Source of the DNA: Bacteroides sp.
GTDB lineage: Bacteria; Bacteroidota; Bacteroidia; Bacteroidales; Bacteroidaceae
Length of the DNA: 35,887 nucleotides
NCBI GenBank assembly: GCA_017471925.1
Contig: JAFURM010000020.1
Coordinates: forward strand, 1 to 35,887
Direction: 5' to 3'
Part shown: positions 32,840 through 35,887 of the stretch, piece after piece
Layout: each line of letters begins with the position of its first letter
Numbering within the stretch: position 1 is the stretch's first letter
The notes under the pieces: model-generated
What the model was told of the DNA's origin: nothing
What the model saw: only the letters and a program-made list of their open reading frames with translations
Database searches by the model: none
Made by a program: the position numbers and the translations under genes

Positions 32840-33469
32840 TCAGAAAGCGATACCTATGCGCAGCCCGATGTTGCTCAGGCCATCTACACTGTAGGTCAGC
32901 AGGTCGCCCTTGTTGGTGCCGTAGCTGTAATAGGCGGCAATGTGCAGACCCGGACCGTAGGCCCACGGGTAGATGTTCATGCCCACTTCAGGAGATGCAT
33001 AGAAGCCCCACGTGTTCTTGGTTGCCTGGAAGACGTTGAAGTCCGACTGTAGCTGGGCGTACTGCGGGCCAAGTTTCAGACCCACATAGGGTTGGAAGGC
33101 TCCGCCACGGTCGAAGGTATAGCGTGCCGCCACTCCGAAGGGAAGCTGGAACAGCGTGTGCTGCTGGTCGGTGTTGAGGCTTCCGCCTTCGCCCACGGGC
33201 AGAGTCTTGCGGCCGAAGTATTCGTGGTTGCTGTGGAAGGCGATGTAGCCACCCAGCGAAATGTTGTCCGTGAGGTAGAATCCGCCTTCGAAGTTCATGC
33301 CCCATCCGCTGGAGTGGTCGGCAAAGCTGTTACTCAGGGGGAAGTTGTACTGCCAGTCGATGTTGGCATACGCATTGTCACTCATTTGTGCCTTTGCCGG
33401 AAGGGCAATGGCGAGGCAGATGGCCACCAGGGCCGCTGCTCTCATCGAAAGATATTTGATTGTTTTCAT
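32840..33469 (-). CDS. Outer membrane beta-barrel protein (OmpX-like)
   Basis: This 209-residue protein has a signal peptide (about residues 1-28, ending LPAKAQ) followed by an eight-stranded-barrel type pattern of alternating strands. Examples are GWGMNFEGGFYLTDNISLGG, LPFGVAARYTFDRGGAFQPY and VGLKLGPQYAQLQSDF. GMNIYPWAYGPGLHIAAYY follows, and the chain ends in Phe, the usual terminal residue recognised by the outer-membrane insertion machinery. The family is the generic OMP beta-barrel group of Bacteroidetes (PF13505-like). Its role may be structural or in adhesion; no ligand can be inferred. It follows the DUF4136 lipoprotein gene by 38 nt and is likely cotranscribed with it. Confidence 0.85.
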   Translation of the reverse strand: MKTIKYLSMRAAALVAICLAIALPAKAQMSDNAYANIDWQYNFPLSNSFADHSSGWGMNFEGGFYLTDNISLGGYIAFHSNHEYFGRKTLPVGEGGSLNTDQQHTLFQLPFGVAARYTFDRGGAFQPYVGLKLGPQYAQLQSDFNVFQATKNTWGFYASPEVGMNIYPWAYGPGLHIAAYYSYGTNKGDLLTYSVDGLSNIGLRIGIAF

Positions 33470-33507
33470 CTTTTGAACTTTGATAGTTGGTCATTACTTG
33501 TTGTGCG

Positions 33508-34143
33508 TCACTCGTTGGTCAGGTAGGCCGACTGTGCGAAAGCCTGGTCCACAGCCTCCACAGCCAGGTTCACGTTGGTGGTGCTGGAGCCGCTGAGCAG
33601 GCCGCTCATGTAGGCCGTCCACAGCACGGAGAGTTTCTCTCTTTCGCCTTGTGGAGACTCCAGGTTGAGGAGTTCGGCCAGGTAGGAACCGGTGCTGTAG
33701 CTGTAGGTGATGCTGTAGGGATAGTACCATCCGCCGCCCCAGTTGCCCCAGTAGGGTGCGCCCCAGTAGCCGGGGTAGTCCCACCACCATTGCGGGTAGG
33801 TGTAGTCGGTGAAGTAGTAGGTACTCTTCACGTAGCTCACCTGCAGGCCCAGGTCGGCCTCGTCGCGGTTGTCGGTGCGCACGTAACCCCTGCTCTCCAT
33901 GTTGGTGACATAGGTGTTGAGGATGGCTTGTGCATTCTCATCCTTCCAGTATTCGGCATCCTTCTTGTCGCCGATGACCAGGATGCTGTCCGGCAGGTAG
34001 AAGGTCTCGAACAGTTTGAAGTCGGCCTTCTTGTCATAGTTGGTGTAAACCAGATACTTGTTGTCCAGTTTGCCCATGTCGGGGTCTTTTTCGCAGGCGG
34101 CAAATGCGATGACCGCCAGTAATAAGGGAACAATTCTCTTCAT
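33508..34143 (-). CDS. DUF4136 domain lipoprotein
   Basis: This 211-residue protein has the lipoprotein signal LLLAVIAFAAC with the acylated Cys at 17, then a DUF4136 domain. Motifs are ADFKLFETFYLPDSIL near 40, a helix AQAILNTYVTNMESRGYV near 72, DEADLGLQVSYVKSTYY near 94 and a tail of strands and helix ending AFAQSAYLTNE. A low-complexity aromatic and glycine-rich segment (WWWDYPGYWGAPYWGN, around 118-135) is typical of the family in Bacteroidetes. The biochemical function of DUF4136 is unknown. The protein is expected at the outer membrane facing the periplasm. It lies just upstream of the beta-barrel gene on the minus strand, so the pair could be an envelope unit. Confidence 0.88.
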   Translation of the reverse strand: MKRIVPLLLAVIAFAACEKDPDMGKLDNKYLVYTNYDKKADFKLFETFYLPDSILVIGDKKDAEYWKDENAQAILNTYVTNMESRGYVRTDNRDEADLGLQVSYVKSTYYFTDYTYPQWWWDYPGYWGAPYWGNWGGGWYYPYSITYSYSTGSYLAELLNLESPQGEREKLSVLWTAYMSGLLSGSSTTNVNLAVEAVDQAFAQSAYLTNE

Positions 34144-34214
34144 ACGTCTCTAATTGTTTAGGTTAATATTCGTTTGCCCGGGTACCTTCAGGCTTTTGTG
34201 AGAAAGAACAAGGC

Positions 34215-34241
34215 GCGGGGCGGATTGTTCATTCGCCCCGC
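34215..34241 (-). terminator. Intrinsic terminator after the TlpA-like gene
   Basis: A GC-rich perfect 8-bp stem (34215-34222 and 34234-34241) with an 11-nt loop is followed on the minus strand by GCCTTGTTCTTTC. It lies about 50 nt after the TlpA-like stop codon. Confidence 0.65.
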
Positions 34242-34289
34242 ACAAACAGGAATAAAATGGATGGTGGAGTAGGGAAGAGAATTTATTCT

Positions 34290-35747
34290 TTATTCATTGA
34301 GATACTGTTCCAGGAGTTTGTCTATTGTTTTCATGCTCGGCCTTGGCGCATTGCTTGCTGCCAACCGGCCTTGTTTGTCGAAGAGAATGAAGCGGGGAAT
34401 CAGGGTGAGCTCAAGTCTTTCCAGCATCTTGCAGTTCTGGGAATTCAGAATGAGGTAATGATTCTCCTGTTGTACTGTTCCTTCTGCAGTCAGGACTCTC
34501 TTCCACTCCTCTTCCGTATCTTTATAGGCCAGATAGAGGAACACTACATCCTTTCCCGCATAACGTTCCCGCAATCTTCGGGCCGGCTCCATCTCTTCCC
34601 GACAGGGCTGGCACCAGCTGGCCCAAAAGTCCACATAGATCACCTTTCCCTTGTGCTTCTCTAAAAGGGCGTCAAAAGTAACCTGCCTCCCATCGTAACC
34701 TTTTAGAAAGAGGGTGTTGGCATCTGCCGACAAGGCATACTTCTCGTTCATTGCCTGCAACAGTTCCATGTCTCCGGTCATGTCCACGTATCTCTCTAGC
34801 CTGGGCTTCAACTCCTTGGCCGAGAAATTCTTACCGATTTCCTCTATGCATCTCTTTAGCAACTGCTTTTTGCTTTCATGCTGCATCTCCTTGGCAATCA
34901 GTTCGTCGAAGATGACGTTCCAGTTTCGGCCGGAGCCTTGTTTACGCAACACTTTGGGAATATGCTTCTCATGATGCCACAAATAGTAGTTCAAGAACTC
35001 ATGGTAGGAGGGATTGAACAGGCAGGCATCAGACATTTCGTTGCTCAGTTCGTGGTAATATGTAGTGTCTTCATTCAGTATACGCTGTGCTTCATACCCT
35101 TTCAGACGCAACAGGTATTGAAATTGGCGATACATCTCATCCGATATAAGGCACTCTTCCTTGTAGACGGCAATCGTATCAGCATAGGCCGCCTTGTAGG
35201 CATTGAACATGCCGGACAGGGAATCCAATGGGCAATAAACCGAGGCCAGGTTGTCCCAATTCATCTCTTTGATATAGTCAATGGTCCTGGCTATACGTAC
35301 CCAAACATCATTTCCCAGGCAGGTCTTGGCTTCCAGGCCTGAATGTGTTCTGCCTTTACGCAACTCACTGTTCATGTTATACACCCTGTCTCGTTCGGGA
35401 TGATGTTTGCTGGTCAATATGGGATAGTCCAGCGTGTCTGTACGTACAATGACGGTATCTCCCGGATAGAGGAGAAAATAGATGTTCTCAAAATCCCTGT
35501 AGCTCAGGCCTATCTCTTTATATGGACCGTCTACAGCTAACGCCAAGGTGTCCATTCCTTTCTTCGGTGTATAGTCTACAAACTCTCCTCCCATGTCCAC
35601 GTAGGCCAGCTTGGGCATAGGCAGACTGGAAAATCCGGCCGGGGTCTTGTAATGTTTCGGATTGTAGTTTTCAAAACTATTGGTGTCCGCTAAACATAAT
35701 AATTCTCTCCCAACTTGCTGAAACAGACAAGCTGGGAGATTTTTCAT
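34290..35747 (-). CDS. TlpA-like thioredoxin-domain protein with atypical N-terminus
   Basis: This protein of about 485 residues has a C-terminal thioredoxin fold of the TlpA/ResA type. VIYVDFWASWCQPCREEM holds the redox pair Cys379 and Cys382, and LTLIPRFILFD holds the cis-proline near 451. The N-terminal 350 residues are helical and unassigned, as in many Bacteroidetes members with a DUF-type leader domain. I chose the ATG at 35747 because AGGAGG lies at 35758-35763, ten bases upstream. The first 22 residues (MKNLPACLFQQVGRELLCLA) do not form a normal signal peptide, although such proteins are normally periplasmic. A hairpin overlaps these codons. The 5' end may be truncated or recombined, or the true start may lie further in. 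Confidence 0.8.
   Translation of the reverse strand: MKNLPACLFQQVGRELLCLADTNSFENYNPKHYKTPAGFSSLPMPKLAYVDMGGEFVDYTPKKGMDTLALAVDGPYKEIGLSYRDFENIYFLLYPGDTVIVRTDTLDYPILTSKHHPERDRVYNMNSELRKGRTHSGLEAKTCLGNDVWVRIARTIDYIKEMNWDNLASVYCPLDSLSGMFNAYKAAYADTIAVYKEECLISDEMYRQFQYLLRLKGYEAQRILNEDTTYYHELSNEMSDACLFNPSYHEFLNYYLWHHEKHIPKVLRKQGSGRNWNVIFDELIAKEMQHESKKQLLKRCIEEIGKNFSAKELKPRLERYVDMTGDMELLQAMNEKYALSADANTLFLKGYDGRQVTFDALLEKHKGKVIYVDFWASWCQPCREEMEPARRLRERYAGKDVVFLYLAYKDTEEEWKRVLTAEGTVQQENHYLILNSQNCKMLERLELTLIPRFILFDKQGRLAASNAPRPSMKTIDKLLEQYLNE
35707..35738. other. Hairpin spanning the start of the TlpA-like gene
   Basis: Arms ctcccaacttg and caagctgggag pair at 10 of 11 positions (the other is a G-T pair) around a 10-nt loop. 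It starts about 26 nt after the preceding gene's stop codon. On the plus strand ATTTTTC follows. It could be the former terminator of the upstream gene, overlapping the annotated coding start. Confidence 0.4.
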
Positions 35748-35763
35748 CTTGGACAAGCCTCCT

Positions 35764-35886
35764 CTATGTGTTAGCCGTCCCCTCCGGTGGCGGTTCGGCT
35801 GCCTCCATGAGCATCAGTCTGAGATCTTCGTCCGGCTTATTGAAGAATGTCTGCATATTGAGGTAATACATCAGGACTATCCTGAC
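35764..35886 (-). CDS. C-terminal end of an unidentified protein (runs off the window)
   Basis: Only the last 40 codons are visible on the minus strand, reading YLNMQTFFNKPDEDLRLMLM, then EAAEPPPEGTANT and a TAG at 35764. The composition is coding-like and the stop lies 16 bases before the TlpA-like start, so both are probably in one transcript. I do not recognise the family from this fragment. Confidence 0.5.
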   Translation of the reverse strand, partial: VRIVLMYYLNMQTFFNKPDEDLRLMLMEAAEPPPEGTANT

Positions 35887-35887
35887 C

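Overview
The window looks like a chromosomal segment from a Bacteroidales gut commensal, most likely Bacteroides or a close relative. The grounds are the glycan enzymes (GH92, GH99-like, GH29, GH3), paired MacB-type exporter permeases, a DUF4136 lipoprotein, a TlpA-like thioredoxin protein, and several -7 elements of the TAnnTTTG type with TTG-like -33 elements. The gene-dense part (from about 2,050 onward) is fairly GC-rich. The first 2 kb are visibly AT-rich and look foreign.

Layout. (1) 1-2,050: the end of a HipS-like gene overlapping a hipA-type kinase gene on +, then decayed minus-strand fragments of a second HipA N-terminus and a RhuM-family gene. (2) 2,063-10,880, minus: a four-gene glycan-degradation operon with no SusC/SusD pair. 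It reads double beta-helix lipoprotein, GH99/GH71-like, GH92 lipoprotein, GH3, and ends at a strong terminator. A perfect 16-bp inverted repeat lies just upstream of its promoter candidate. (3) 11,352-17,129, minus: a five-gene exporter operon (ATPase, two MacB/FtsX permeases, adaptor, TolC). (4) 17,291-18,271, plus: a ROK glucokinase. (5) 18,378-24,444: a regulated L-fucose (or L-galactose) module. On minus are an AraC regulator, an aldo/keto reductase, an amidohydrolase-type lactonase and a zinc dehydrogenase. Divergently on plus are a GH29 fucosidase and a DUF718 mutarotase. (6) 24,594-24,947: rplS. (7) 25,108-32,380, plus: a two-gene split 5'-nucleotidase, then two tandem GH3 (NagZ-like)-serine hydrolase fusions. 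The first fusion has lost the GH3 active site. (8) 32,840-35,887, minus: an outer-membrane beta-barrel gene, a DUF4136 lipoprotein gene, a TlpA-like gene with an odd N-terminus, and the tail of another gene.

The most interesting points are as follows. The fucosidase locus encodes a plausible oxidative, non-phosphorylating route (sugar, lactone, aldonate, keto-aldonate), with a 12-bp direct repeat 63 bp apart between the divergent promoters. The NagZ/serine-hydrolase pair shows an active-site deletion in one copy. A family of roughly 22-bp repeats forms two structured islands 21 kb apart, both downstream of operons. The sugar-acid route and the operator assignments are inference; domain calls rest on visible motifs.
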